From assembly GCA_024277915.1 (NCBI GenBank), contig JAJRUG010000028.1, forward strand, positions 1 through 64,000: 64,000 bases of DNA, in the 5' to 3' direction. Of the stretch, positions 1 to 8,470 are shown piece by piece. Source of the DNA: Gammaproteobacteria bacterium. Lineage in GTDB: Bacteria; Pseudomonadota; Gammaproteobacteria; Steroidobacterales; GCA-2729495. The translations under genes and the position numbers were made by a program. The notes beneath the pieces were generated by a model. That model made no database searches. It was given only the letters and a program-made list of their open reading frames with translations, and was not told the origin of the DNA. How positions within the stretch are numbered: position 1 is the first letter of the stretch; the number at the start of each line of letters is the position of its first letter.

Positions 1-145
1 AGTAATTCGCCAATACTTTTCAGCAGCAATACAGCCGGTAGAAAAACAATTATACTAACGCCTTCTGACTTTTGGAAATGGAAACTTAGACCTCGATCAA
101 ATTCAAATTTCCAGCTAAGCCAGTAGCTAATTGAGATATAAGAAC

Positions 146-221
146 TGGTGGAGCCGAGGAGGATCGAACTCCCGACCTCTGCATTGCGAACGCAGCGCTC
201 TCCCGGCTGAGCTACGGCCCC
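146..221 (-). tRNA. tRNA-Ala (anticodon CGC)
   Basis: Read on the minus strand this is a full 76-nt cloverleaf. A 7-bp acceptor stem opens with GGGGCCG, the D arm is GCTCAGCCGGGAGAGC, and the anticodon arm CTGCG-TTCGCAA-TGCAG carries CGC at positions 34-36, which reads GCG (Ala). The T arm contains GTTCGATC and a 3' CCA is encoded. It stands alone, not in an rRNA operon. tRNA genes are common integration sites, but no phage or island integrase is seen beside it in this window. Confidence 0.95.
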
Positions 222-258
222 ATATGTGGAGTAATCATATTATAGCTGGATTATATAT

Positions 259-279
259 GGGGTCGAACCGCAGTTTCTC
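259..279 (+). repeat. Dispersed 21-bp repeat, copy 1
   Basis: The sequence GGGGTCGAACCGCAGTTTCTC recurs nearly unchanged twice near 10.5 kb (10513-10540 and 10571-10598). It lies in the non-coding stretch between the tRNA and the regulator at 430. That stretch also holds an imperfect inverted repeat (CAGCTGAC with GTCAGCT, and CGACATC with GATGTCG, about 309-353). A REP-like extragenic element is a reasonable reading; its function is unknown. Confidence 0.5.
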
Positions 280-354
280 ACGTGGCAAGCGGCAATTCGA
301 ACCAATAAACTCAGCTGACATCGACATCCTCACAGGTCAGCTACTGATGTCGGT

Positions 355-383
355 TTGACCCTGCTTTTAATTGACAATACTAT
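355..383 (+). promoter_or_regulatory. Likely sigma70 promoter of the HTH-GHKL-DUF4325 gene
   Basis: A -35 TTGACC (355-360) and a -10 TACTAT (378-383) are separated by exactly 17 bp. The -10 lies inside the first operator palindrome (374-388), an arrangement expected for repression of initiation. The predicted transcript would start near 390, giving a leader of about 40 nt. Confidence 0.5.
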
Positions 384-421
384 ATTGTTTAATTGACAAT
401 TAATTGACAATACTGCATTGT
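374..421 (+). promoter_or_regulatory. Two palindromic operators spaced 33 bp apart
   Basis: ACAATA-CTA-TATTGT (374-388) is a perfect 6+3+6 palindrome. ACAATA-CTG-CATTGT (407-421) repeats it with one mismatch. Their centres are 33 bp apart, about three helical turns, so dimers would bind on one face of the DNA. The octamer TTGACAAT also occurs three times (371, 393, 404). The second site ends nine bases before the ATG at 430. The obvious candidate ligand is the winged-helix protein encoded just downstream; this is inference from position. Confidence 0.6.
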
Positions 422-429
422 GAGCACTT

Positions 430-1440
430 ATGTCGAGACCAGAGCAAATTCTCGCATATCTTGAGGCTCACAGCCCTGCCGGCAGCAGGGAGCTTTGTAA
501 GCACCTGACCATTAGCCGGCAGGCACTGAACGTCCATCTAAAACCCCTTATCGCTGCCGGGCTCGTTGTAAAGTCGGGCTCAACTCGAGACGCACGCTAC
601 TACTCGCCGGCCCATGCACCGTTGCCCTCGATCTTCTCGCGCAGGCTACCACTTGCCAGGCTGGATGAGAGCCATGTCTATGAGCAGGTTGCAGCAACGC
701 TGAACCTGCGTACGGCGCTCCATCGCAATGTGGAATCGATCGTGCACTATGCCTTTACCGAAATGCTTAACAACGCAATCGATCACTCGGAGTCTGAACG
801 AGGATCTGTCGAAATTCGCCTGGAAGCAGGCACTGTCTCTTTCGAAGTTCGTGATTTCGGAATCGGTGTGTTCCATTCCATCGCTTCTAAATCGGGTCTG
901 GACGATGAATATGCCGCGATGATAGACCTGATCAAGGGCAAAACAACCACCATGCCGGAAGCACACACCGGAGAGGGAATATTTTTCACTTCCAGGATAG
1001 CAGACCGGTTTGTACTCCGGTCTCACCGGATCCGGCTAGAGTGGGACCAGCTGCGGGATGACGTATTTGTTTCGGAACAGCGTTTTGTAACCGGCACGAC
1101 CATCCTGTTCCAGGTAAGGCGCGATGCCAGGCAGCGTCTGGAAGACCTCTTCGCAACATTCGCACCCGAGGACTATGATTATCAGTTTCAAAAAACGAAA
1201 GTGAATATCAAACTGCTCCAGTCAGACTACGTGTCGCGATCAGAGGCCCGGCGTCTGATCACCAACCTGGAGAAGTTTCGGGAGGTCGTGCTCGACTTCA
1301 AAGGTGTGCAATCCGTAGGTCAGGGGTTTGCAGACGAAGTTTTCCGGGTTTTCGCCATGCAATATCCCGACATTCAGATTAAGGTTCTGAATGCAAGTCC
1401 GGGTATTATGGCGATGCTGCGACACGCCGGTCGACATTGA
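430..1440 (+). CDS. Winged-helix / GHKL ATPase / DUF4325 fusion regulator
   Basis: This 336-residue soluble protein joins three parts. Residues 1-60 form a MarR/ArsR-like winged helix (SRQALNVHLKPLIAAGLV). Residues about 95-230 are a GHKL ATPase with N-box TEMLNNAIDHS (near 109), G1 box RDFGIGVF (near 141) and G2 box HTGEGIFF (near 178). The last 80 residues match the DUF4325 STAS-like domain (LDFKGVQSVGQGFADEVF). No dimerisation domain with a phospho-acceptor His and no membrane segment is seen, so it is not a classical sensor kinase. The layout recalls an anti-sigma-factor kinase of the SpoIIAB type fused to an anti-anti-sigma-like domain and a DNA reader. ATG was chosen because it follows the operators directly. 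The ligand and target genes are unknown. Confidence 0.8.
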   Translation: MSRPEQILAYLEAHSPAGSRELCKHLTISRQALNVHLKPLIAAGLVVKSGSTRDARYYSPAHAPLPSIFSRRLPLARLDESHVYEQVAATLNLRTALHRNVESIVHYAFTEMLNNAIDHSESERGSVEIRLEAGTVSFEVRDFGIGVFHSIASKSGLDDEYAAMIDLIKGKTTTMPEAHTGEGIFFTSRIADRFVLRSHRIRLEWDQLRDDVFVSEQRFVTGTTILFQVRRDARQRLEDLFATFAPEDYDYQFQKTKVNIKLLQSDYVSRSEARRLITNLEKFREVVLDFKGVQSVGQGFADEVFRVFAMQYPDIQIKVLNASPGIMAMLRHAGRH

Positions 1441-1534
1441 GCCATCGATTTTCACAACAGCTTTGATTGTAAAAACCGGCAACGAAAGTATTGTAAGGAA
1501 ACTTCGGTTCGGCCCATTTAACAGAGCCCGCTGA

Positions 1535-2689
1535 TCAGAATACATACTGCATCTGCACGAACAACTCATCTTCGTCATTGCCTCTTTGGCCTTTGAGGTT
1601 ATCAGCAAGACGGTAGGTGAACTGAACCTTGATATCGTGCCTGGCCAGAAACCAGTTGGCACCGACTGATGTACGATCCCAGGCTGCCGCGTAACCATCT
1701 GCATCCTGTGACTCCAGTCCGGCGACGATCTCGAATTTTCCAGGTATCAGCATATAGCCGCCTTTTACTGACCAGCTCGATAATGTGGTCTCACCCCCCT
1801 GGTAAACCCCGGCAGTCAGCATCGGGTCTACTGTCTTTGCCTTGATGGTATTGAACTGAAGATCAACCGAAAACCCGGCATTCCGGTATGCGCCGCTCAG
1901 CTCTATGCCGTTGGCGCTATCGACATCGGCCTTGCTGGTACTGGTAGAAATACCGTTGCTGGTATAGGTATTGTTATCTCCATCATTACTCCAGGAAAAT
2001 GCACCAATACCTATAGTCGCCTTTTGCTCTCGCTTGAAGTCGCCCTGTGACATCTTCAATATACCAAAGGGGTGAAAATCGACCCGCCCTGCAGCAATTC
2101 GTCCCTGGTTCCAATCCGAGTTGTTGTTGGCAGGGTTGTCAAAATCGATTTTGTTGACGTCAGGATCCAGATTCTCCATACCGAATGCAGTAGACCAGGT
2201 CAGCTTCTTGCTGCCATTTTTTCCGGTGAGGAAAACGCCAAGCATCCGGTCCGGAGCACCGTAGTTATGGTCACCGACAAAAGTGCGCTCCACCAGCTGC
2301 TGCTTCTTGGATGAGGTCAGAAACTCCCGTGAAAAAGGCGTCTTGCTGCTGCCAACCATTATATTCATCTTCTCAAAACCCGTGTAGGTCATATAGGCAT
2401 CCTTGACCACCAGCTCGTTATCGTTGCTGGACTTGCCTATATCAAACTGTATCTTCCCCTTCCAGTCCGGGTGAATGCTGCCTTCCACATAGGTTCGCAG
2501 CCGGCGAAAAAACAGCGTATCGGTCGTATCGCCGCCGGTGGGGTCGGCCTGATTGTATTGAAGCTGAACACGACCTCCAAGCTTCACATACTTGTCGCCG
2601 TCCTTGAAAGTAACACCCGCATTCGCAGGCATTGCAAGCAACAAACCTGCCAATGCAGCGACAGACAATACTATTTTATTTATATGCAC
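1535..2689 (-). CDS. OprO/OprP-type phosphate-selective porin (Porin_O_P family)
   Basis: This outer-membrane beta-barrel of 384 residues has typical Porin_O_P features: an early KLGGRVQLQY strand, FFRRLRTYVEGS, WKGKIQFDIG and a C-terminal QMQYVF ending in Phe. The family forms anion-selective channels, including those for phosphate and polyphosphate in Pseudomonas. The start is placed at GTG 2689 because a strong GGAGG lies just upstream and it begins a clean signal peptide (INKIVLSVAALAGLLLAMPANA). An ATG at 2764 would add 25 residues without a ribosome site. It lies directly behind the pst genes and has a Pho box about 100 bp upstream, so induction under phosphate starvation is likely. Confidence 0.85.
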   Translation of the reverse strand: MHINKIVLSVAALAGLLLAMPANAGVTFKDGDKYVKLGGRVQLQYNQADPTGGDTTDTLFFRRLRTYVEGSIHPDWKGKIQFDIGKSSNDNELVVKDAYMTYTGFEKMNIMVGSSKTPFSREFLTSSKKQQLVERTFVGDHNYGAPDRMLGVFLTGKNGSKKLTWSTAFGMENLDPDVNKIDFDNPANNNSDWNQGRIAAGRVDFHPFGILKMSQGDFKREQKATIGIGAFSWSNDGDNNTYTSNGISTSTSKADVDSANGIELSGAYRNAGFSVDLQFNTIKAKTVDPMLTAGVYQGGETTLSSWSVKGGYMLIPGKFEIVAGLESQDADGYAAAWDRTSVGANWFLARHDIKVQFTYRLADNLKGQRGNDEDELFVQMQYVF

Positions 2690-2787
2690 CTGATTTCCTC
2701 CAATGAAAACCAATAACTTCTGAATATGCTTCTTCAAACTCCAGACAAGATGAAGAACTACCATGAACAGAAGTGTGCCGTGGAGTC

Positions 2788-2805
2788 GTTACAATATGAT
2801 GACAG
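2788..2805 (-). promoter_or_regulatory. Pho box upstream of the porin gene
   Basis: On the minus strand the sequence reads CTGTCAT-CATA-TTGTAAC, two 7-mers with the 4-bp spacing of the PhoB box (CTGTCAT N4 CTGTCAC). Twelve of the 14 half-site positions match. The -10 expected 10 bp downstream is weak (CACACT). Site and gene context agree, but promoter strength cannot be judged. Confidence 0.6.
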
Positions 2806-2840
2806 TGACCAGTCAATTTTGATACAGAGCCGTTTTTCTT

Positions 2841-3770
2841 CTAGCCAAACCGGCCCGTCACATAATCTTCCGTCAAGCGATGACCCGGATTTGTAAAAAT
2901 TTTATCGGTCGCATCGACTTCTATCAGCCTGCCAAGATGAAAATATGCCGTCCGCCTGGATACCCGGGCCGCCTGATGCATCGAATGGGTGATGATCGCG
3001 ATCGCATAGTTCCTGGAGAGCTCGTCAATCAGGTCTTCAATCTTTGCCGTCGCAATGGGATCGAGTGACGAGCAGGGCTCATCCATGAGAATCACCTCCG
3101 GATTGACCGCGATAGTCCGGGCAATACATAAACGCTGTTGCTGCCCGCCGGACAGGCTCGTGCCTCGATCATCCATGCGGCTCTTGAGCTCATCCAGCAG
3201 ACCGGCGCGTTCCAGACTACCGTAAACGATATCGTCCATTTCCGCCCGGCTGGTTGCCAGCCCGTGAATTCTTGGCCCATAGGCTACATTTTCATAAATC
3301 GATTTTGGAAACGGATTCGGCTTCTGGAACACCATGCCAACCCGGGCACGCAACAACACCACGTCGGTTTCCGCAGCGTATATATCTTCCCCATACAAAT
3401 TGAATGTCCCGGTTATCCGGGCGGAATCTATAGTGTCATTCATGCGATTGAGGCACCGCAAGAAGGTGGACTTGCCGCACCCGGAGGGCCCGATCAATGC
3501 GATGACTTCACCACGCCCGATGTCAAGATTGATATTCTTCAGCGCGCAAGTATCGTCATAATGCACGTTACAATTACGAACCGAGATGACAGGGTCAGCG
3601 GCTGTGATATCACCCACAGTGTGCCCTTTTCCTTCCTGCTCCTCATCCATCATCATTGGTTCATCTCTTTTCGCTGCCGGTTCTTGCACCGCAGTTGCAT
3701 CCTCGATTCGACGGGGCTCCGATTGTAGTTCAGGAGCTTCCATGATTGCTGCTTCATTACTCATTACCAT
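2841..3770 (-). CDS. pstB: Phosphate ABC transporter ATP-binding protein PstB
   Basis: This ATPase powers high-affinity phosphate import by PstSCAB. Walker [10 protein letters not shown], the signature LSGGQQQRL, Walker B VILMDEP and the D-loop SSLDP are all present. The protein carries an acidic, low-complexity extension of about 55 residues before the ABC fold starts at [14 protein letters not shown]. The reading frame opens at TTG 3797 inside pstA, but ATG 3770 (or 3764) is more likely; neither has a strong ribosome site. The gene follows pstA immediately, and translational coupling is likely. Confidence 0.93.
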   Translation of the reverse strand: MVMSNEAAIMEAPELQSEPRRIEDATAVQEPAAKRDEPMMMDEEQEGKGHTVGDITAADPVISVRNCNVHYDDTCALKNINLDIGRGEVIALIGPSGCGKSTFLRCLNRMNDTIDSARITGTFNLYGEDIYAAETDVVLLRARVGMVFQKPNPFPKSIYENVAYGPRIHGLATSRAEMDDIVYGSLERAGLLDELKSRMDDRGTSLSGGQQQRLCIARTIAVNPEVILMDEPCSSLDPIATAKIEDLIDELSRNYAIAIITHSMHQAARVSRRTAYFHLGRLIEVDATDKIFTNPGHRLTEDYVTGRFG

Positions 3771-3780
3771 AGTGCTCGCA

Positions 3781-5118
3781 CTACCAGCGACGCTCAAACT
3801 TGCTTCGCAACCACACCGCCGTCACATTCATCAGGAGCAAAAACAGCAGCAACACCATGATTGCGGCTGAGGTACGCTCTACAAAAGCCCGTTCGGGACT
3901 ATCGGCCCAGAGATAAACCTGAATCGGCAAAGCGGTCGACGGATCCAGTGGCGAACCCGGGGCCTCTACAATAAACGCGACCATACCAATCATTAACAAC
4001 GGTGCCGACTCACCCAGTGCCCTGGCCATCCCGATGATTGCTCCGGTCAGCATGCCCGGCATGGCCAGCGGCAGCACATGGTGTGTCACAACCTGCATCT
4101 GTGAAGCGCCTACACCGAGTGCGGCCTCGCGCACTGATGGTGGAACAGACTTTAGTGATGCACGACCCGCAATGATGATAACCGGCAGGGTCATCAATGT
4201 GAGCACCAGCCCGCCCACCAGCGGCACAGAGCGCGGCAGACCGAAAAAATTGATGAAAATCGCCAGTCCGAGCAACCCGTAGATAATGGATGGCACTGCC
4301 GCCAGGTTGTTGATATTGATCTCGATGAGATCCACCCAGCGACTCTTGGGAGCCAGCTCCTCAAGATAAACCGCTGCGGCAACACCCAGCGGAAACGAGA
4401 GCAATAGCGTGACCAGAAGCATGAAAAACGAGCCTTTGACCGCTCCCCAAATACCAGCCAGCTCCGGCTCTCTTGAATCACCAGAGCTGAAAAACAGGGT
4501 GTTGAAGCGCTTTTCCACACGCCCGTCGGCCTGTAGTTGATCGATCCACTCGATTTGTGTGTCTTTCAGGCGCCTTGACCCCTGCTCCAGAGAGCGATCA
4601 ACCTGCCCTTTGATCAACATATCGACTTCATCATCTGCCAGCAGCCACAGGGACCGGGTTGAACCGACCAAATCAGGATCAGCCATCACCAGATCCCTGA
4701 TTTCGAAAACCGCTCCATTGCTCACCAGGGCATTCAATGCACGACGGTCTCTACGCCCGGTCACCTCCGGAAAAATTTCAAGAAGGGAACCACGAATGAG
4801 CCGGCTGTAATTTGCCGATGACAGGGCTTCAGGCGCCCGGTTTCCATCAGGATCAATGACGGATTCTTCGAACGTAATATCAAGCTGAATCCAGGTTTGC
4901 CAAAAAGCACTGTACCCGTTGCCTATGATCGTCGTGAACAAAAACACCAGAAAAGAAATACCCAACAGAACCGAGCCGATACCCATCAGGCGAAACTGCC
5001 GCTCTTTGCGATGACGTTTGCGCAGGCCGGCCTTTACACGACGCCGACTCTCATCAAATGACATCAGGTTGTAAGTGCCCGATGATTTTCCACCCGCTGT
5101 TATTTTTTCTTCAGGCAT
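3781..5118 (-). CDS. pstA: Phosphate ABC transporter permease PstA
   Basis: This is the inner-membrane permease partner of PstC. Its 445 residues exceed the roughly 300 of E. coli PstA because of a long N-terminal part: a cytoplasmic basic stretch, one membrane segment ([18 protein letters not shown]) and a periplasmic domain of about 170 residues. The BPD_transp_1 permease core follows, with the EAA-loop motif [12 protein letters not shown]. Such long forms are known in other Gammaproteobacteria such as Pseudomonas. The ATG at 5118 lies 9 bp after the pstC stop. Confidence 0.93.
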   Translation of the reverse strand: MPEEKITAGGKSSGTYNLMSFDESRRRVKAGLRKRHRKERQFRLMGIGSVLLGISFLVFLFTTIIGNGYSAFWQTWIQLDITFEESVIDPDGNRAPEALSSANYSRLIRGSLLEIFPEVTGRRDRRALNALVSNGAVFEIRDLVMADPDLVGSTRSLWLLADDEVDMLIKGQVDRSLEQGSRRLKDTQIEWIDQLQADGRVEKRFNTLFFSSGDSREPELAGIWGAVKGSFFMLLVTLLLSFPLGVAAAVYLEELAPKSRWVDLIEININNLAAVPSIIYGLLGLAIFINFFGLPRSVPLVGGLVLTLMTLPVIIIAGRASLKSVPPSVREAALGVGASQMQVVTHHVLPLAMPGMLTGAIIGMARALGESAPLLMIGMVAFIVEAPGSPLDPSTALPIQVYLWADSPERAFVERTSAAIMVLLLFLLLMNVTAVWLRSKFERRW

Positions 5119-5127
5119 ATGACAAGC

Positions 5128-6516
5128 TTACTCGTATTGCTCTCGATATCGCCTCACAACCCGGAGAGCAATAACATTTAAAATCAAAGTCACCACGAAC
5201 AGCACCAGGCCGAGCGCAAATGCAGCGAGTGTCTTGGTACTATCAAATTCCTGATCACCTACCAGCAGAGTGACGATCTGAACGGTCACCGTGGTCACTG
5301 CCTCCAGCGGATTGATAGTGAGATTAGCCGCCAGGCCGGCTGCCATGACAACAATCATGGTCTCACCGATGGCACGGGATACTGCCAATAACACCGCACT
5401 TACAATGCCCGGTAATGCAGCGGGCAATACAACACGCTTTACTGTTTCGGAGCGCGTAGCACCCAGCCCGTAGGATCCATCTCTTAATGATTGAGGTACT
5501 GCATGAATGACATCATCCGATAGTGACGAGACGAAAGGAATAATCATGACCCCCATGACCAGGCCCGCACCCAAAGCACTTTCCGAAGCCACACTCCATC
5601 CCAGTGATTCTCCGAAATTCCGTAACAGGGGCGCGACGGTCAAAGCTGCGAAGTAGCCGTACACTACGGTAGGAATGCCGGCCAATACCTCTACCAGTGG
5701 TTTTACCCATGATCTGACTTTCCGGCTCGCATACTCGGAAAGATAGATGGCAATCATCAATCCCAAAGGCACCGCCACCAGCATGGCAATCCCCGAAATC
5801 AGCAGGGTGCCAAACAGCAAGGGTATGGCACCGAAGGATCCGGAGGACCCTACCTGATCCGGACGGATGGCTGTCTGCGGGCTCCAGTTTAATCCAAACA
5901 GGAAATCAGCTACGGGGACTTTCTGGAAAAACCGGAATGCTTCTATAACAACAGAAAAAAGAATGCCCACCGAGGTAAAAACAGCCAGGGTAGAGGCCAG
6001 AATGAGCCCTGTTTTCATCACTCGTTCAACCCGGTTACGGGCGCGAAACCCGGGGCTCAACCGGGACCAGGCCCAGCCGAAACCAAGGCAGACAACAGCC
6101 AGCATGGACCAGGCCAGGATCCAGCGGGAAGCATCTTGCAAGTTGGTGTACTGCTCTGCTGCATCGGACAGTTCGCCGATCCGGGCCGGGTTGATGAACT
6201 GTCCGGCAGCCATGTTCTTGATGTCATTGACCACCAGGCTCAATTCAGGCCCTGGTAACTGGCGCAAATGCTCGGGCAGCTGGCTGGTGATCTGTTGAAG
6301 AATCAGCACATCGCCGGCCATGAACCACAAGCCGATTAAAATCAGGCCGGGGATGCCACACCATATCGCGGTGTAATAACCATAGTAACCGGGCAACGAA
6401 TGCAATTTACGGACTGAACCGATGCCACCAGCACACCGGATTGCCTTGTCGCGGCCCAGCCAGAATACGGCAATCAATACCGCCGCTAACAGAAGGATTA
6501 GTGTTGAAATCTGCAT
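5128..6516 (-). CDS. pstC: Phosphate ABC transporter permease PstC
   Basis: This 462-residue permease pairs with PstA. An N-terminal membrane pair and periplasmic segment precede the six-helix permease core. The conserved EAA loop is visible as DGSYGLGATRSETVKRV, followed by LPAALPGIVSA. It is about 140 residues longer than E. coli PstC, matching the extended PstA next to it. It sits between pstS and pstA. A 10-bp stem-loop lies in the 90-bp gap to pstS, which would let pstS be expressed above the permeases. Confidence 0.93.
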   Translation of the reverse strand: MQISTLILLLAAVLIAVFWLGRDKAIRCAGGIGSVRKLHSLPGYYGYYTAIWCGIPGLILIGLWFMAGDVLILQQITSQLPEHLRQLPGPELSLVVNDIKNMAAGQFINPARIGELSDAAEQYTNLQDASRWILAWSMLAVVCLGFGWAWSRLSPGFRARNRVERVMKTGLILASTLAVFTSVGILFSVVIEAFRFFQKVPVADFLFGLNWSPQTAIRPDQVGSSGSFGAIPLLFGTLLISGIAMLVAVPLGLMIAIYLSEYASRKVRSWVKPLVEVLAGIPTVVYGYFAALTVAPLLRNFGESLGWSVASESALGAGLVMGVMIIPFVSSLSDDVIHAVPQSLRDGSYGLGATRSETVKRVVLPAALPGIVSAVLLAVSRAIGETMIVVMAAGLAANLTINPLEAVTTVTVQIVTLLVGDQEFDSTKTLAAFALGLVLFVVTLILNVIALRVVRRYREQYE

Positions 6517-6532
6517 TTCATAAAATACGAGA

Positions 6533-6556
6533 CGGCGGCCTGTCGCCAGGCCGCCG
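6533..6556 (-). other. Intercistronic stem-loop between pstS and pstC
   Basis: CGGCGGCCTG, loop TCGC and CAGGCCGCCG form a perfect 10-bp GC-rich stem. On the transcribed minus strand no T-run follows, so this is not a classical terminator. A processing or mRNA-stabilising role for the pstS message is the usual reading of such hairpins behind binding-protein genes; that role is inferred. Confidence 0.55.
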
Positions 6557-6606
6557 CAATGCTGAATCCGATTGTGTGATCAGTGTGCTGCTCATCTGGT
6601 TCCAGG

Positions 6607-7662
6607 CTAATTCCGGGCTAATTTAAGTGGTTTGAGTCTCTCCACGTCACTCAGTACAGCAGCTCGCTCCTCGCCCACCAAAGGAATCAAACCTTTGTCT
6701 GTCAGGTAGCCTTCTTCACCCACTGCCCGCTCACTGATGAACTCCGCCAGATACTCACGAATACCAGGAATCGCGCCAATGTGGGCTTTTTTCACGTAAA
6801 AATACAATGGCCGTGAAATCGGGTAGTCACCGGCAGCAATCGCCTCAAAGGTCGGCTCCCGACCATCTATCAATGACCCGTGTACGACATCAGTATTCTG
6901 ATCAAGAAAGCTAAAGCCGAATATCCCGATCGCTTGCGGGTTTGCCCTGAGTTTCTGCACAATCAGATTGTCATTCTCCCCGGCTTCTATAAACCGGCCA
7001 TCTTCGCGAATCATGTGGCAGATACTTTTGAATCGCCCTTTGTCCTGTTTCTTGATCGCGGCAATCCATGGAAAGGTTTTGCACCCGCCCTCCATCGCCA
7101 GCTCGACAAAGGCATCTCTGGTACCCGAGGTGGGCGGGGGGCCCAGCACTTCGATAACGGTTGCCGGTAAAGTGGCGTTAATCTCGTTCCAGCGCTGATA
7201 CGGGTTGGGCACCAGCTTTTCCGTACCGTCTGGATCGGGGACTTCCTTTGCCAGCGCGAGGAAAATATCCCGACGCGACAGCTCGTAAGTGTCGGCCTTA
7301 ATTGAATTGGCCAAAACAATGCCGTCATAACCGATTTTCACCTCGATGATATCCTGGACACCGTTGCCGGCGCATTTGTCTACTTCGGAAGATTTGATCC
7401 GGCGGGAACTATTGATGATATCCGGATGCCTGACACCAACCCCGGCACAAAACAATTTGAATCCGCCACCCGATCCCGTGGATTCGATCTTCGGCGTTTT
7501 ATAGTTGCTGGTTCTGCCAAACTGCTCGGCCACCACTGTGGCAAAGGGGTAAACCGTCGAGGAACCGACCACACTGATGTAATCGCGCGCCGCTTGAGCG
7601 TGTGCTGCACCCGAAAGGAGAGCGAGCACCACCAGATTCACTATTCCTGTCTTCCTTTTCAT
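6607..7662 (-). CDS. pstS: Periplasmic phosphate-binding protein PstS
   Basis: PstS captures phosphate in the periplasm and delivers it to PstCA. The mature protein begins after a signal peptide (NLVVLALLSGAAHA). It shows the family's ligand loops VGSSTVYPFA, STGSGGGFKLF and PTSGTRDAF. The start is ATG 7662, preceded by a near-perfect GGAGGATTCT ribosome site; the open frame runs upstream to a TTG at 7686 with no support. It is first in pstSCAB and has its own Pho promoter, separate from the upstream phoU gene. Confidence 0.95.
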   Translation of the reverse strand: MKRKTGIVNLVVLALLSGAAHAQAARDYISVVGSSTVYPFATVVAEQFGRTSNYKTPKIESTGSGGGFKLFCAGVGVRHPDIINSSRRIKSSEVDKCAGNGVQDIIEVKIGYDGIVLANSIKADTYELSRRDIFLALAKEVPDPDGTEKLVPNPYQRWNEINATLPATVIEVLGPPPTSGTRDAFVELAMEGGCKTFPWIAAIKKQDKGRFKSICHMIREDGRFIEAGENDNLIVQKLRANPQAIGIFGFSFLDQNTDVVHGSLIDGREPTFEAIAAGDYPISRPLYFYVKKAHIGAIPGIREYLAEFISERAVGEEGYLTDKGLIPLVGEERAAVLSDVERLKPLKLARN

Positions 7663-7704
7663 AGAATCCTCCGTTGAAAAGGCCAATATTTCATTGCGGT
7701 ATGA

Positions 7705-7738
7705 ATATTAGGGGGCTTTTGTTACAGGAATGTTTCAG
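7705..7738 (-). promoter_or_regulatory. PhoB-dependent promoter of pstSCAB
   Basis: On the minus strand CTGAAAC-ATTC-CTGTAAC (7738-7721) is a two-half-site Pho box with the correct 4-bp spacer. Exactly 10 bp later comes TAATAT (7710-7705), a good -10. This is the canonical geometry in which PhoB replaces -35 recognition. It lies wholly between the phoU stop and the pstS start. Confidence 0.8.
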
Positions 7739-7751
7739 GGCTCGATAAAGA

Positions 7752-8468
7752 TTATTCGACGCCCATTTCCTGCCGGACCTGGTCCAGCTCGAGGTGCCGG
7801 ATGTCCTTTCCGTGAACCATGTAGATCACATATTCCGAGATATTCTTGGCATGGTCGCCAATGCGCTCCAGGGCCCGGGCCGCCCAGCTTACATCCATAA
7901 ACCGGCGTATGGTTCGGGAGTCTTCCATCATCATGCTGATGCATTGACGGAGGATCATGTCGTACTCGTCATCCACCAGCTTGTCTTCTTCCACCACCAG
8001 CAGGGCGTCTTTGGCATCCAGACGCAAAAATGCATCCAGTGCATCGTGCAGCATTTTTTTGACATGCTCTCCCAGTTCGCTGAGTTCGCGGTAATGCCCG
8101 GATGGCTCCTGATTCGACGCCAGATGAGATGCCAGGTAACCTATTTTCTGGGCCTCGTCCCCAACCCGTTCCAGATCAGTGATGGCCTTGATCACCGCGA
8201 CAATCAGGCGCAGATCTGTTGCCGTCGGCCCGCGTGTCGCCAGAATCCGGTTGCATTCCTCGTCGATGGCGACTTCCATCTGGTTAATCTTGTGGTCCTG
8301 ACCGGCAACAGTCAGCCCCAGCTCGCTATCGCCGGCAACAATCGCCTCGATAGCCATGTCCAGGTGATTCTCCACCATGCCGCCCATCCTCAGAACTTCG
8401 TTGCGGAGGTTTTCCAACTCCGCATTGAAACTACGGGAAATGTGCTGACCAAATTGCTCTGCTTCCAT
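7752..8468 (-). CDS. phoU: Phosphate signalling protein PhoU
   Basis: PhoU links the transporter to PhoR and shuts the Pho response when phosphate is ample. The 238-residue helical protein aligns from its first residues with E. coli PhoU (QHISRSFNAELENLR, then VLRMGGMVE). It carries the PhoU metal-site motifs DLRLIVAVIK near the middle and ARALERIGDHAKNISE near the end. ATG 8468 gives the family's usual length; a GTG at 8474 overlapping the phoR stop would add two residues. Here phoU follows phoR and precedes pstS, unlike E. coli, where it ends the pst operon. Confidence 0.93.
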   Translation of the reverse strand: MEAEQFGQHISRSFNAELENLRNEVLRMGGMVENHLDMAIEAIVAGDSELGLTVAGQDHKINQMEVAIDEECNRILATRGPTATDLRLIVAVIKAITDLERVGDEAQKIGYLASHLASNQEPSGHYRELSELGEHVKKMLHDALDAFLRLDAKDALLVVEEDKLVDDEYDMILRQCISMMMEDSRTIRRFMDVSWAARALERIGDHAKNISEYVIYMVHGKDIRHLELDQVRQEMGVE

Positions 8469-8470
8469 AA

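Noticed and set aside
146-221. Genomic island border at the tRNA-Ala
   Set aside because: No integrase, no direct repeat of the tRNA 3' end and no phage gene in the neighbouring sequence.
371-411. Three TTGACAAT units as a CRISPR-like or iteron array
   Set aside because: Only three short units with unequal spacing and no spacers, replication gene or cas gene; operator/promoter architecture explains them better.
2795-2812. GACAGTGACC near the porin as another copy of the 16.58-kb inverted-repeat arm
   Set aside because: The match is ten bases, has no facing arm and is already explained in part by the Pho box CTGTCAT.
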